Positions 10,385-20,172 are shown, counted from the first letter of the stretch. The stretch: 64,000 bases of DNA from Emticicia agri (GCA_945860265.1 CAMAQF010000005.1:1-64000); one strand, 5' to 3'. The notes: generated from the letters alone by a model not told the origin. Translations and numbers: made by a program.

Positions 10385-11980
10385 ATGAAAAAAACAATTC
10401 TTTCTCTTTTTGCTTCATGCTGTTTGTTTTTTCAAACAGCCGATGCACAATTACAAACGGGTGAAAATTTAGGAGTTACAACAACCGATGCAGGCAAGGT
10501 TCGTGGCTATATCAATAATGGAATCGTTACTTACAAAGGCATTCCGTATGCCGAAGCAAAGCGTTTTGAATCTCCACAAAAACCAAAACCTTGGACAAAT
10601 GTCCGTAGTTCATTTAGCTATGGGCCAGTTGCACCTTTGATGGATCCAACAACAAATATCATGGATGAAAGCGAGTTCGTTTTTGACCATAGTTGGGGTT
10701 TTACTAATGAAGATTGTATGCGAATAAACGTCTGGACACCGGGTATCAACGGCGGCAAAAAACGACCTGTAATGTTTTGGATTCATGGTGGTGGTTTCAC
10801 TGCTGGTTCGTCGCAAGAATTGCCTTCTTATGATGGCGAAAATTTAGCTAAAAAAGGTGATGTTGTCGTAGTTTCTATCAATCACCGCTTAAATATTTTA
10901 GGTTATCTTGACCTTTCGGCTTATGGTGAAAAATACAAGCAATCGGCCAATTTGAGCGTTTTGGATATGAAAACGGCTTTGGAATGGGTAAAAACTAATA
11001 TCTCAAACTTTGGTGGTGACCCAAATAATGTCACAATCTTCGGGCAATCTGGAGGCGGTGCAAAGGTAAATACTTTAATGGCGATGCCTTCAGCAAAAGG
11101 ACTTTTTCATAAAGCAATCAATCAAAGTGGAGCTTTCCGAACTACCATGCTTGATAAAGCAACAACGCAAGCAATCGGTGCTGAGGTTATGAAAGAATTA
11201 GGAATTTCACCAGAAAAAGTTGACGATATTCAGAAAGTTCCTTACCAAACTTTGAGTGATGCTGGAAAAAAAGCAATTAAAACAATTTCTGATAAAATGA
11301 AAGCCGAAGGCAAACCAGTTATTGGTTTGAGTTGGGGACCAAGTGCTGATAGCGAGGTTTTACCATACCAATTATTTTCAAATGAAGCATTTGAACTATC
11401 AAAAAATATTCCTTTAATGATTGGTACAACTATTAACGAATTTTCGGTTTTTAGAGGTGGAATGCCAATTAATTCAACAAATGAACAAGCAACCGAAGCA
11501 ATAAAAAAAGTATATGGCGATAAAAGTGATGCTTACATAGCTGCCGTAAAAAAAGCTTATCCAAGTGGCAAAATGACTGATATGCTCAGTTATGATACGA
11601 TGTTCCGTCCAGGGGCGGTAGTTCAAGCAAACCAAAAATCGGCAGTTGCTGGTTCAGCTACAGTTTATATGTATTTGTTCGATTGGCAATCGCCCGTAAT
11701 GGATGGTAAATACAAAGCTGTACACTGTATGGAAATTGCCTTTTGTTTTGACAATATCCAACGGACTAAAAATATGACTGGTGGCACAAAAGAAGCCCAA
11801 GCATTGGCCGACAAAATGAGTCAATCTTGGATTAATTTTGCAAAAGTGGGCAATCCAAACCACAAAGGTTTACCGACTTGGCCAATATATAATTCGTCTA
11901 ATACGGCTACAATGCACTTTGACAATACTTGCGTAATTAAACCTCAGATGGACAAAGAATTGTTTGAATTGATTAAATAA
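10385..11980 (+). CDS. Type-B carboxylesterase (secreted)
   Basis: 531 aa with signal peptide (cleavage after TADA, about residue 21). Type-B carboxylesterases hydrolyse ester bonds through a Ser-Glu-His triad. Here the nucleophile elbow is GQSGG with S222, the oxyanion segment is HGGGF at 134-138, the acid is probably the Glu in TINEFSVF, and the His is in AVHCMEIAF. The N-terminal GKVRGYINNGIVTYKGIPYA is typical of the family. It follows the sulfatase by 165 bp on the same strand and may deacylate the same glycan. Substrate unknown. Confidence 0.92.
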   Translation: MKKTILSLFASCCLFFQTADAQLQTGENLGVTTTDAGKVRGYINNGIVTYKGIPYAEAKRFESPQKPKPWTNVRSSFSYGPVAPLMDPTTNIMDESEFVFDHSWGFTNEDCMRINVWTPGINGGKKRPVMFWIHGGGFTAGSSQELPSYDGENLAKKGDVVVVSINHRLNILGYLDLSAYGEKYKQSANLSVLDMKTALEWVKTNISNFGGDPNNVTIFGQSGGGAKVNTLMAMPSAKGLFHKAINQSGAFRTTMLDKATTQAIGAEVMKELGISPEKVDDIQKVPYQTLSDAGKKAIKTISDKMKAEGKPVIGLSWGPSADSEVLPYQLFSNEAFELSKNIPLMIGTTINEFSVFRGGMPINSTNEQATEAIKKVYGDKSDAYIAAVKKAYPSGKMTDMLSYDTMFRPGAVVQANQKSAVAGSATVYMYLFDWQSPVMDGKYKAVHCMEIAFCFDNIQRTKNMTGGTKEAQALADKMSQSWINFAKVGNPNHKGLPTWPIYNSSNTATMHFDNTCVIKPQMDKELFELIK

Positions 11981-12004
11981 GCGACTTTCATTCTATATAA
12001 AAAA

Positions 12005-12049
12005 CATCCTATTTGTTTATTTACAAATACAGTTTTAAGCAATAGGATG
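12005..12049. terminator. Possible bidirectional hairpin between convergent genes
   Basis: CATCCTATT (12005-12013) pairs with AATAGGATG (12041-12049), with a smaller ATTTGT/ACAAAT hairpin inside. It lies between the convergent esterase and alcohol dehydrogenase. There is no good T tract, so termination is uncertain. Confidence 0.4.
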
Positions 12050-12067
12050 AATTCATTTAATATAAAA

Positions 12068-13093
12068 TTAAAGCACTGCCATCGCCTTAATCACTTGTGA
12101 TTTTGGGTCAAGCCAAGTTTCAAAAATAGTGGGCAAATCATCAAAAGTTGCTTCGTGCGTAAGCCAAGCATTTGTGTTGATTTGTCCACTTTCCATTTTT
12201 GAGATAATATGCTTAAAATCTGCAGGAAGAGCATTTCTACTTGCCAAAAGTGAAATTTCTCGTCGATGAAAATCGGGATCAAAAAACGTTACTTCGCCTT
12301 GGAACAGTCCAACATAAACCAATTTTCCACCAAAAGATACATACGAAAACGCCTTCATCATTGATTGTGCATTTCCTGTGGCATCAAATACCACCGTTGG
12401 CAAATTTCCTTTTAAGATTTTTCGCAAATCCTCTGCCGAAAAATCATCTATGGCAAGGATACTTTCATCTATTCCGATAGCTTCGTTAGCAAAATTGAGA
12501 CGTTGTTTGCTAAAATCCATTACTATAATTTTTGCCCCGTTAATTTTTGCAAACTGAATGACCGACAAACCAATTGGCCCCGCTCCTATCACCAGTACAA
12601 AATCATTTTCAGTCAGATTGGCACGTTGAACAGCGTGCGACCCAATCCCCAAAGTTTCTACCAAAGCCAGTTGTTCATAACCCAAAAAGTCAGACTTGTG
12701 TAACTTATTTACAGGCACTTTCAAATATTCTGCCATACCACCATCAATATGAACACCTAAAACTTTTAGGTTTTCACAACAATTCGTCTTACCATTTTGA
12801 CAAGGCTGACACTCACCACAATTGAGATATGGCTCTACCGAAACTTTATCGCCGATTTTGATTCCGTTCGCTCCTGCTTCACTTCCTAAAGCTATGACCT
12901 CCGCCCCAAGTTCATGCCCGAGTACTCTTGGGTACGAAAAAAAAGGCTGACGACCTCGATAAGCGTGATAATCTGTGCCACAAATTCCTATTCTATGTAT
13001 TTTCAGTAAAGCCTCATTTATTGATAAAGTATCATCAAAATCTCGACTAATTAGCTGCAACTCTTGTGGTTTGTTTAAAATGATTGTTTTCAA
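12068..13093 (-). CDS. Zinc-dependent alcohol/polyol dehydrogenase (MDR superfamily)
   Basis: 341 aa. An NAD(P)-dependent oxidoreductase, probably acting on a sugar acid or polyol. Catalytic zinc ligands fit C38 (GICGTD), H60-E61 (GHE) and E146; the structural zinc cluster is C92, C95, C98 and C106. The Rossmann nucleotide motif GAGPIG is at 170-175. The sequence is closest by eye to sorbitol/threonine dehydrogenase and RspB/L-galactonate dehydrogenase-like proteins, but the exact substrate cannot be read off. It ends a probable two-gene unit with birA, 12 bp away. Confidence 0.88.
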   Translation of the reverse strand: MKTIILNKPQELQLISRDFDDTLSINEALLKIHRIGICGTDYHAYRGRQPFFSYPRVLGHELGAEVIALGSEAGANGIKIGDKVSVEPYLNCGECQPCQNGKTNCCENLKVLGVHIDGGMAEYLKVPVNKLHKSDFLGYEQLALVETLGIGSHAVQRANLTENDFVLVIGAGPIGLSVIQFAKINGAKIIVMDFSKQRLNFANEAIGIDESILAIDDFSAEDLRKILKGNLPTVVFDATGNAQSMMKAFSYVSFGGKLVYVGLFQGEVTFFDPDFHRREISLLASRNALPADFKHIISKMESGQINTNAWLTHEATFDDLPTIFETWLDPKSQVIKAMAVL

Positions 13094-13105
13094 AATCTTA
13101 ATATT

Positions 13106-13885
13106 TTAGGATAAATTTTTATCAATTACAAACGAAATCTCTTTAAAATCAAACATTTTAACTTCTTCGCCTAGTACCATTATCAAATGCCCAGTTTCGG
13201 CTATATCAATTATTTTTCCGAGAAATCGTTTACCATTTTGTTCATACTGATGTAATTCTCCAAACCTAAATACTCGTTCCAAATACTTTTTTTTCTGAAC
13301 TTCGGTATGTCCGTTTTTCAACTGTAGATAATATTTTTCAATACATTCGCAAAGTTGCTCGATTAGTTTTTCAATCTCAAAATCAACAAATTTCTGCGAA
13401 GCCAATCTTAGTGAAATTGCCTTGTCGCTTAAAAAACTTAACTGATTTATATTCAAACCAATACCAATTACAGAATAAGCAATTCGACTTCCCGAAAGGG
13501 TATTTTCAATCAAAACTCCACCCATTTTACGATTACCAACATAAATGTCATTTGGCCATTTAATTGCGAGTCCATCAGATAGATACTTGCACAAAAACTC
13601 GTAAATACCTAACGAAACTGCCATATTTAGCCTGAATTGTTGAGTAATATTCAAGAAATCAGGTTTCAAAATCATTGAAACAGTAATATTTTGGTTGGGC
13701 AATGCCTCCCAAGTATTTCCACGTTGCCCACGACCCGCCGTTTGGTAAGACGTAATGACAATTGTTCCATCAAACACTTGCTTTGTTTGAATTATTTCAG
13801 AGGCAATATCGTTAGTTGAATGACAACTTGGCAGATAAATGCTATTTTTGCCGAGAAATAAAGTTTTGGGTTGAAAATTGTGCAA
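13106..13885 (-). CDS. birA: Biotin--[acetyl-CoA carboxylase] ligase, catalytic-only form
   Basis: 259 aa. Attaches biotin to the carrier domain of biotin-dependent carboxylases. The biotinyl-AMP loop GRGQRGNTW is at 51-59 and KWPNDIYVGNRKMGGVLIE at 109-127. The protein starts directly with the ligase domain and lacks the N-terminal helix-turn-helix of E. coli BirA, so it is probably not a repressor. Divergent from rsfS-ftsH, an order I recall from many Bacteroidota genomes. Confidence 0.93.
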   Translation of the reverse strand: MHNFQPKTLFLGKNSIYLPSCHSTNDIASEIIQTKQVFDGTIVITSYQTAGRGQRGNTWEALPNQNITVSMILKPDFLNITQQFRLNMAVSLGIYEFLCKYLSDGLAIKWPNDIYVGNRKMGGVLIENTLSGSRIAYSVIGIGLNINQLSFLSDKAISLRLASQKFVDFEIEKLIEQLCECIEKYYLQLKNGHTEVQKKKYLERVFRFGELHQYEQNGKRFLGKIIDIAETGHLIMVLGEEVKMFDFKEISFVIDKNLS

Positions 13886-14076
13886 TTTTATAGTAATTTA
13901 GCATTTTGACAAATACACGTTATAAATATTTTTCGTGAAGTTCGTACGCTTTCAAAAGAAAGAAGCTTTTTTGAACTTTTAATGATAAGCAAAAAGTTTT
14001 ACATCAAACGATTATCATTAATACTTCACCATTATCAAAACGAACCGCTCACAAAATTAAATGAAGATAATATTGA

Positions 14077-14484
14077 ATGAAAGAAATTAAAGAATTTTCT
14101 GGTGAGGATTTAAGTCGCTTAGTAGTACACGGAATGTTAGAAAAAAAAGCGGCAAATATTGTAGTCATGGACTTACGCAAGGTTAACAATTCCATCACTG
14201 ACTTTTTTGTAATATGTTCGGGTAATACCGATACTCAAATCGCTGCCATCGCCGATTCGGTAGATGAAGAAGTTTTCAAAGCATCTAAAATTAACCCTTG
14301 GCACCAAGAGGGGCGACAAAATCGAGAATGGATTTTGCTCGACTATGTTGATGTGGTTGTACACGTTTTTAGAAAAGACCGTCGAAAATTTTATGATTTA
14401 GAATCTCTCTGGGGCGATGCCGAAACCACGCTCATAGAAGAAAGCTTCGAAACAGAAGCACCAAAACAAATAATCTTCGAATGA
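14077..14484 (+). CDS. rsfS: Ribosome silencing factor RsfS
   Basis: 135 aa. Binds ribosomal protein uL14 on the 50S subunit and blocks joining with 30S during starvation. The core motif block is clear: DITDF-like NSITDFFVICSG, then HQEGRQNREWILLDYVDVVVHVF, then FYDLESLWGDA, ending with a short acidic tail. Normal length. It is 97 bp upstream of ftsH on the same strand, a common arrangement in this phylum. Confidence 0.95.
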   Translation: MKEIKEFSGEDLSRLVVHGMLEKKAANIVVMDLRKVNNSITDFFVICSGNTDTQIAAIADSVDEEVFKASKINPWHQEGRQNREWILLDYVDVVVHVFRKDRRKFYDLESLWGDAETTLIEESFETEAPKQIIFE

Positions 14485-14581
14485 TGTTAATATTATTTGA
14501 ATCTTTACATAGATCAAAACTATGTGAAGGTTATTTTTTTAGATGAATAACTATTGCATTAAATTTTGAAAAATTAGAAAA

Positions 14582-16585
14582 ATGTCAGACAACAAAAATA
14601 ATGAATTTCCAAAAAGAAAGCCAGCCAATAATGGAGGCGGTTTGCAGGGATGGATTGTAGCGGCGGTTATTATGGGCATTATAGGTTTTTTACTTTTTTC
14701 GAGGTCAGCTTCGTTGGCACCGATTAAGTACAAGCTTCTTGAACAAATGATTTTGCAGAAAGACGTAGAAAAAGTAGCTGTAGTAGAAGGAAATCGAAGT
14801 GTAGAAGTAAGCCTTACTCGTGATGCCCTTCAAAAACCACAATACAAAAAAGATTTAGGCAATAATCGTTATAATGCTGGCGGTCCTCACCTGAAAGTAG
14901 ATTTGGTTTCGGTAGAATCATTTATGAATGATTATACCAATTTCTTAAAAACCGCAACAATTGACGAAGCTTATCGTCAAACATTATACCCAGAGAGCGT
15001 AGAAAGACAAGACATGACTAATTGGATTGTAAATTTACTACCGTTCGTGGTGGTTCTTGGATTAATGTATTTCTTAATGAGCCGTATGACTGGCGGTGGC
15101 GGCCCAGGTGGTCAAATTTTCAACATTGGAAAATCAAGAGCAGCTTTATTCGATGCCGATAGTAAAGTAAAAATTACTTTCGATAATGTAGCTGGTTTAG
15201 AAGAAGCCAAAGAAGAATTGCAGGAAATTGTTGATTTCTTGAAAACTCCGAAAAAATATACCGAACTCGGTGGTAAAATACCAAAAGGTGCATTGCTCGT
15301 AGGCCCTCCAGGAACTGGCAAAACCTTATTGGCGAAAGCAGTAGCTGGCGAAGCCAGTGTGCCATTTTTCTCACTTTCTGGTTCTGATTTCGTTGAAATG
15401 TTTGTAGGTGTTGGTGCCGCTCGTGTGCGTGACCTTTTCAAACAGGCCAAAGAAAAAGCTCCTTGTATTATTTTTATTGATGAGATTGATGCAGTTGGTC
15501 GCTCGCGTGGACGTGGCTCAATGCCAGGTGCAAACGACGAGCGTGAAAACACACTCAACTCACTGTTGGTAGAAATGGATGGATTTGGTTCTGATGCAGG
15601 AATTATCATTTTGGCAGCAACTAACCGTCCCGACGTTTTGGATGCAGCTCTTATGCGTCCAGGCCGTTTCGACCGCCAGATTAGTGTTGATACGCCTGAC
15701 ATTGTTGGTCGTGAAGCTATCTTCAAGGTGCACATGAAACCTTTGAAACTTGCCGATAACATTGATGTTAAGAAATTAGCAACCAACACGCCAGGTTTTG
15801 CAGGAGCAGAAATTGCAAATGTTTGTAATGAAGCTGCTCTTTTGGCAGCTCGTAGAGGTAAATCTGCTATCGAAATGATTGATTTTTATGATGCAATCGA
15901 CCGTGAAATTGGTGGATTGGAAAAGAAAAACAAATTAATTTCACCAGAAGAGAAAGAAATCGTTGCCTACCACGAAGCTGGTCATGCAGTGGCAGGCTGG
16001 TTTTTAGAACACGCTAATCCATTGGTGAAAGTAAGTATCGTTCCTCGTGGAATTGCAGCATTGGGCTATGCACAATATTTACCTAAAGAACAATATTTGT
16101 ACAGAACTGAGCAACTAATAGACGAAATGTGTATGACCCTTGGCGGTCGTGCGGCCGAAGAAGTTGTTTTTGGAAAAATCACAACTGGTGCATTGAGCGA
16201 CTTAGAACGTATCACGAAAAGTGCTTATGGCATGATTAGTATATATGGAATGAATGATAAAATCGGAAATGTTTCGTTCTACGACTCAAAAGGACAAGGT
16301 GAAATGTCGTTCACGAAACCATATTCAGAAGATACTGCTAAAACTATTGATGAGGAAGTTAAAAAACTGATTGAAGGTGCATATCTCAGAACAAAAGAAT
16401 TATTGATAGAAAAACGTGAAGAATTGGAGAAAGTAGCACAAGAACTACTCAGAAAAGAGATCCTTCACCAATCTGATTTAGTTGAATTGATTGGCAAACG
16501 TCCATTTGAGAAACTCACTAATTATCAAGAATTTATGGACAAAATTGATACTCCTACCGAAGTAACCACTCCAGTTGTAGAGTAA
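14582..16585 (+). CDS. ftsH: ATP-dependent zinc metalloprotease FtsH
   Basis: 667 aa. Membrane-bound AAA+ protease that degrades short-lived and misfolded membrane proteins. Two membrane segments (about 23-40 and 142-161) flank a periplasmic domain. The AAA domain follows with Walker A GPPGTGKT at 241-248, Walker [12 protein letters not shown], and the second region of homology ([20 protein letters not shown]). The zinc motif HEAGH is at 464-468. A glycine-rich GGGGPGGQ linker precedes the AAA domain. Complete, ended by a strong terminator. Confidence 0.98.
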   Translation: MSDNKNNEFPKRKPANNGGGLQGWIVAAVIMGIIGFLLFSRSASLAPIKYKLLEQMILQKDVEKVAVVEGNRSVEVSLTRDALQKPQYKKDLGNNRYNAGGPHLKVDLVSVESFMNDYTNFLKTATIDEAYRQTLYPESVERQDMTNWIVNLLPFVVVLGLMYFLMSRMTGGGGPGGQIFNIGKSRAALFDADSKVKITFDNVAGLEEAKEELQEIVDFLKTPKKYTELGGKIPKGALLVGPPGTGKTLLAKAVAGEASVPFFSLSGSDFVEMFVGVGAARVRDLFKQAKEKAPCIIFIDEIDAVGRSRGRGSMPGANDERENTLNSLLVEMDGFGSDAGIIILAATNRPDVLDAALMRPGRFDRQISVDTPDIVGREAIFKVHMKPLKLADNIDVKKLATNTPGFAGAEIANVCNEAALLAARRGKSAIEMIDFYDAIDREIGGLEKKNKLISPEEKEIVAYHEAGHAVAGWFLEHANPLVKVSIVPRGIAALGYAQYLPKEQYLYRTEQLIDEMCMTLGGRAAEEVVFGKITTGALSDLERITKSAYGMISIYGMNDKIGNVSFYDSKGQGEMSFTKPYSEDTAKTIDEEVKKLIEGAYLRTKELLIEKREELEKVAQELLRKEILHQSDLVELIGKRPFEKLTNYQEFMDKIDTPTEVTTPVVE

Positions 16586-16605
16586 GAATAATATTGATAT
16601 TAAGA

Positions 16606-16642
16606 GGCAGTAGTAAATTAAAATTTACTACTGCCTTTTTTT
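16606..16642 (+). terminator. Intrinsic terminator of ftsH
   Basis: A perfect 14-bp inverted repeat (GGCAGTAGTAAATT at 16606-16619, complement at 16622-16635), then seven T residues (16636-16642), 20 bp beyond the stop codon. Confidence 0.93.
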
Positions 16643-16847
16643 CGTTTGTTGAGGTCTTAGTACCTTTATTTAAACTCCTCATTCAACAGAGTTAATTAGT
16701 TTCCCAAAGGTATATTTACTTATTACTGTAGCCTTAGTCTGAGCAACTCAATTCTAAAAGAATGTTCTTAATCTAACTATTATCAGTACTTATTATTACT
16801 AAAAGTGGTTTTTCTTAAGCCTCAATCATTCAATCCTCCAATTCTTA

Positions 16848-16896
16848 AACACAACAAAAAATAAAGAGTCTGCCCTCATACAAGGACCGACTCTTT
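16848..16896 (-). terminator. Terminator of the coiled-coil protein gene
   Basis: AAAGAGTC (16863-16870) pairs with GACTCTTT (16889-16896), with partial pairing inside. On the minus strand it is followed by a T-rich tract. It is 24 bp past the stop of the gene at 16921. The rest of 16643-16847 shows nothing I recognise. Confidence 0.75.
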
Positions 16897-16920
16897 CTAT
16901 TTTAATCAGAAAAATAAGAA

Positions 16921-17874
16921 TTACTTTACTTCAAAAATACCACGTCCGATGCTAAATCCTTCAGAATATAGTTCGATATTATATTTACCTTTTGAGTAAT
17001 TTGAACCACGAGAATAGATGAAATCAACATTCTGGCCAGAGTTATCATACGTTACCGATTGTTTGGCTGTGTAAATCATTTCTTTTCCACCGTAATTAAA
17101 CGCACCAGAACCAGTCGCCATATCCGAAATACAGTTCCCTTGTGGGTCAAGCATACGCATGTAGATTACTTTGTTTTCACGTTTAGTCAAAGGGTTTTCT
17201 GATAATTTGAAAGAGATTTTTACTTTTTCTACACGTTTCGCTTTGTATTCACCACCTTCACGCTCTTTGCCACGAGAATTGATAGCATTTACCGAAACAT
17301 TCATGGCTTTCAAAGCAGCGGCAAGGGTTACTTTTTCAGCCAATTCTTTATTCTTCACTGTTGTTGCATAAACTGAGTCCGCGAGAGCTTGTTTATCAGT
17401 TTTTAATGTTGAAACATCAGTTTTTAAATTCGAGTTTTCGCTGCCCAATGTTTTTACCTCGGTGGTTAACTGAGCATTTTCTTCTCTTAACTTGGCAATT
17501 TCAACATCTTTTGCACTCAAGGCAGCCTCATAACCCATAATTTTACTTTCAAAGTCACGAATCGACACACTTTTAGAGTTCACTAAGTTTTTCTTATCTT
17601 TTTCGAGTTGAGCCTTCAAAGCTTCAAGGTCAGCTACTTGTCCACCGAGCGAAGTTATTTCAGCAATTTTTTTATCTAATTCGGCTGAAATTGAGTCAAG
17701 TTTCGTATTTGTCAACAATAATTCTTTAGTATTTTTTGAAATGTCAACGATTTTAGAATCAATATCCTGACGAGCGTTGAAGTAAAGAAATCCAAAAAGG
17801 GCGGCCAATGCACAAGCCAAAACGAGGCCCGCTGTCATAGCTGTATTGCTTTTTCTTTCTTGCATGTTTTCCAT
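16921..17874 (-). CDS. Unrecognised membrane-anchored coiled-coil protein
   Basis: 317 aa; I do not recognise a named family. A short cytoplasmic start is followed by one membrane segment (about 13-32, AGLVLACALAALFGFLYF), a long heptad-rich coiled coil (about 35-190, rich in E, K, L and T, with recurring LKTD/LKTDK units), and a compact C-terminal domain (about 205-317) rich in beta-strand-like stretches ending SIGRGIFEVK. The topology suggests a bitopic protein with a periplasmic coiled coil, perhaps structural. Monocistronic, with its own terminator. Start chosen at 17874; MQERKS four codons in is an alternative. Confidence 0.85.
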   Translation of the reverse strand: MENMQERKSNTAMTAGLVLACALAALFGFLYFNARQDIDSKIVDISKNTKELLLTNTKLDSISAELDKKIAEITSLGGQVADLEALKAQLEKDKKNLVNSKSVSIRDFESKIMGYEAALSAKDVEIAKLREENAQLTTEVKTLGSENSNLKTDVSTLKTDKQALADSVYATTVKNKELAEKVTLAAALKAMNVSVNAINSRGKEREGGEYKAKRVEKVKISFKLSENPLTKRENKVIYMRMLDPQGNCISDMATGSGAFNYGGKEMIYTAKQSVTYDNSGQNVDFIYSRGSNYSKGKYNIELYSEGFSIGRGIFEVK

Positions 17875-18055
17875 AGAAATCGAATGTTAATTATTTTAAG
17901 TTACAGGTTTATTAAAGGCAAAGTTAATTTATTATTGAAACTATTTATCTTTTAAAGTGAAATTTTGTTGTTTTTTTCATGAAATAACAATTGATTCTGT
18001 ATTTTGCGAATAATTAAATTGATTATTTGCATTTAATCCTACAATAAAAGCATTT

Positions 18056-19078
18056 ATGGCACTCATCACCAAAAAGAAAGTACCATTTAAAATTTCAGAC
18101 AAGTTACGAAAATACTTATCAAAGTATGGTCGTGAAAAAGAATTGCCCATTAAATATACAGATTTATTGCGTTTCGATAATGCTTTCCCACTCTATGATA
18201 AAAAGGGAAAAGACACACTTTGGGAAACAGTTGTGTACCCTCAAAATGACCTCGAAGAAATTTATGAGGCTTTAAAAAATATTTACGCCGATTTGAAAAC
18301 CGATGGCGATGACACTGTAATCAAACATTTGGTAGTTGATAGAGTCGATACTTGCACCTATGCCAATACAAGACCATTCAGAATCCGAATTGTAAATAAA
18401 ATCAATGATAATCACGACTATTTTTATATAAAATTAGCTGATGCTTCTCGCATTTATGGCCTTGAACTGGAGCATTTACTTTCGCCAAACGTAATAAGCT
18501 ACTGTACGCACGAAGACACATTGGTTGAAGAACATATTGCCGGAATCCCTGCTGACCAGTTTATGAATAACCACCTCAGCGATGCCAATTTTAATCCAAT
18601 TCGATTAAGCAAAGAGTTTATCAAGTTTAATGAGCGTTGTTTTGTAAGACTTTTGGGTGATATGCACTCATCAAATTTCGTAATTATCGTCACGCCCGAT
18701 TTTGAGGATTTTCATTATAGACTGCGAGCCATTGACTTCGACCAACAATCTTACGAAGCATCAAAATCAGTCTATATGCCACAGTATTTTAAGCAAAACT
18801 ACGCCATGATTCAGATGGGCATGAAATATTTGACGGCAGAGTCAGTAAAACAATACCAAGCCGAAGAACGCACACTAATTGCGAATAGATTAAGAGAAGA
18901 AAAAAGCAGAATGCACGATTTAATTGATACTATGAAAAAAGATACGCTTTCAATACACGATAATCTCGAGTCACTCAAACAAGACCTTTCAAAACATTAT
19001 AAAAATGCTAAGTTTTTGAATTGTAAAAGTATGGGAGATGTGGTGGAGTTGAGTTTAAAACTGGTCTTGGTTCATTAA
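18056..19078 (+). CDS. Conserved protein with protein-kinase/aminoglycoside-phosphotransferase-like motifs
   Basis: 340 aa, no family name that I can assign. Motifs appear in kinase order: YFYIKLADAS with K126 (beta-3 Lys position), E137/E139 in the following helix, a hinge-like LVEEHIAGIPADQF at 157-170, then GDMHSSNF at 201-208 resembling the APH/kinase catalytic loop (GDxHxxN: D202, H204, N207), and RAIDFDQQ at 224-231 resembling the metal-binding DFD/DFG. A charged, coiled-coil-like C-terminal tail (about 255-330) follows. Inference: a small-molecule or protein kinase fold. Whether it is active is unknown. No glycine-rich loop is obvious. Monocistronic, no informative neighbours. Confidence 0.85.
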   Translation: MALITKKKVPFKISDKLRKYLSKYGREKELPIKYTDLLRFDNAFPLYDKKGKDTLWETVVYPQNDLEEIYEALKNIYADLKTDGDDTVIKHLVVDRVDTCTYANTRPFRIRIVNKINDNHDYFYIKLADASRIYGLELEHLLSPNVISYCTHEDTLVEEHIAGIPADQFMNNHLSDANFNPIRLSKEFIKFNERCFVRLLGDMHSSNFVIIVTPDFEDFHYRLRAIDFDQQSYEASKSVYMPQYFKQNYAMIQMGMKYLTAESVKQYQAEERTLIANRLREEKSRMHDLIDTMKKDTLSIHDNLESLKQDLSKHYKNAKFLNCKSMGDVVELSLKLVLVH

Positions 19079-19080
19079 AA

Positions 19081-19117
19081 ATTCGATTGGAAAGTAAGCT
19101 AATTTTTCCATTCGAAT
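19081..19117. terminator. Bidirectional hairpin between convergent genes
   Basis: ATTCGATTGGAAA (19081-19093) pairs with TTTCCATTCGAAT (19105-19117) with one mismatch. It sits between the stops of the kinase-like gene and DUF423. The T/A flanks are short. Confidence 0.5.
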
Positions 19118-19128
19118 CATTGATTTAT

Positions 19129-19500
19129 TTAATCTTTCGTGATTGCCCAAAACAGCAATAACCAGCCAATTACCAAGAAAGCACCTCCAATTGGAGCAAC
19201 AGCCCCGAATACATTAAGGCCAGTAAAACAAATGGTATATAAAGCTCCGCTAAAAATCAACACACCAGCCAAAATACAATAGCCACTATAAATAAGAGTT
19301 TTGTTTGAAATATGCTTCGAGATAATACCTATCAAAATCAATGCAAGAGCATGATAAAATTGGTAGCGAACGCCCGTCTCAAAAGTTTCGAATCGGCCAC
19401 TTGCCGCAAGCATTGGCTTAAGTGCATGAGCCCCAAAAGCACCAATCATCACCCCTACAGCTCCCAAAAGTGAGCCTGCTTTCAAAAAAAGTTTATTCAT
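19129..19500 (-). CDS. DUF423 (YgdD-type) small membrane protein
   Basis: 123 aa, four predicted membrane helices. The family signature GAFGAHAL at 21-28, the YQFYHALALI segment and a final helix with GGAFLVIGWLLLFW are all present. Inner-membrane protein of unknown function. Alone on its strand. Confidence 0.92.
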   Translation of the reverse strand: MNKLFLKAGSLLGAVGVMIGAFGAHALKPMLAASGRFETFETGVRYQFYHALALILIGIISKHISNKTLIYSGYCILAGVLIFSGALYTICFTGLNVFGAVAPIGGAFLVIGWLLLFWAITKD

Positions 19501-19565
19501 AATTTTATGTTTTAAAATAATACTTTAAAATTACTCAAAAAAAGTTTCATTCTAAGTCAATTTTG

Positions 19566-20172
19566 AAAAATCAATAATGGGAGGAGTTTTACCACGTAAT
19601 AAAACCAGAAACACTAAAACAACTTTCGGTAGCTTTTTTGGTCCAAATGGCAACAACCAATACTGCCCGACAAATGGTAGTTTTTGTAACATAGTAAGAT
19701 TTATTCAATAAAAGAGCGAAAACTATGATAGCCTTGGAAACACAAAATGTGATGAAAAATACACCAATAGAAAAACAAGAAAAAAGAGTTAAACATTGGT
19801 AAATGTATTTTTGCAAAGTAATTCCTTTTTTATATACTCTATTTTTAGGGATTTTGGCACTTATCCAAAAATTAATTGTAAATATCATCAGACTTTTCAG
19901 AGCCATCACATTTAAAGTTACCGAAAACGCCGTGCGAGTTATCGTACACAAAACGTTTGCTTTGGCGACTCAAATGTTTATTCTAGCCATGGAAAATGAA
20001 CAATATGATACTTGTACGATGGAAGGTTTTTATAGCAAAATTGTGAAAAAACCTTGAATTTACCTTTTGAAGCCGAAATCAATATGGTTATTTCATTCGG
20101 TATTAGGGAAGAGCAAGGTGTTTGGGAGACCGACTGAGAGTTCCATTTAATGAAGTTTATCAACGAATTTGA
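19566..20172 (+). pseudogene. Degraded nitroreductase-family gene
   Basis: In one frame from 19578 the text reads WEEFYHVIKPETLKQLS, then QMATTNTARQMVVFVT, two stops (19692-19697), DLFNKRAKTMIALETQN, a further stop (19800-19802), and an open stretch to MENEQYDTCTMEGFYSKIV (compare the DTCPMEGFDSK motif of nitroreductases). After a frameshift near 20052 it continues LNLPFEAEINMVISFGIREEQGVW, and after a second shift near 20127 GDRLRVPFNEVYQRI, ending at 20172. This is the C-terminal two thirds of an FMN-dependent nitroreductase with at least three stops and two frameshifts. The N-terminal start region is not recognisable. Confidence 0.8.

Noticed and set aside
15112..15789. Open frame of 225 aa on the minus strand
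   Set aside because: It lies wholly inside ftsH in antisense and has no family features; its length comes from the GC-richer conserved AAA region.
19589..19951. 120-aa minus-strand open frame with hydrophobic runs
   Set aside because: Antisense to the nitroreductase relic, whose plus-strand similarity explains the region.
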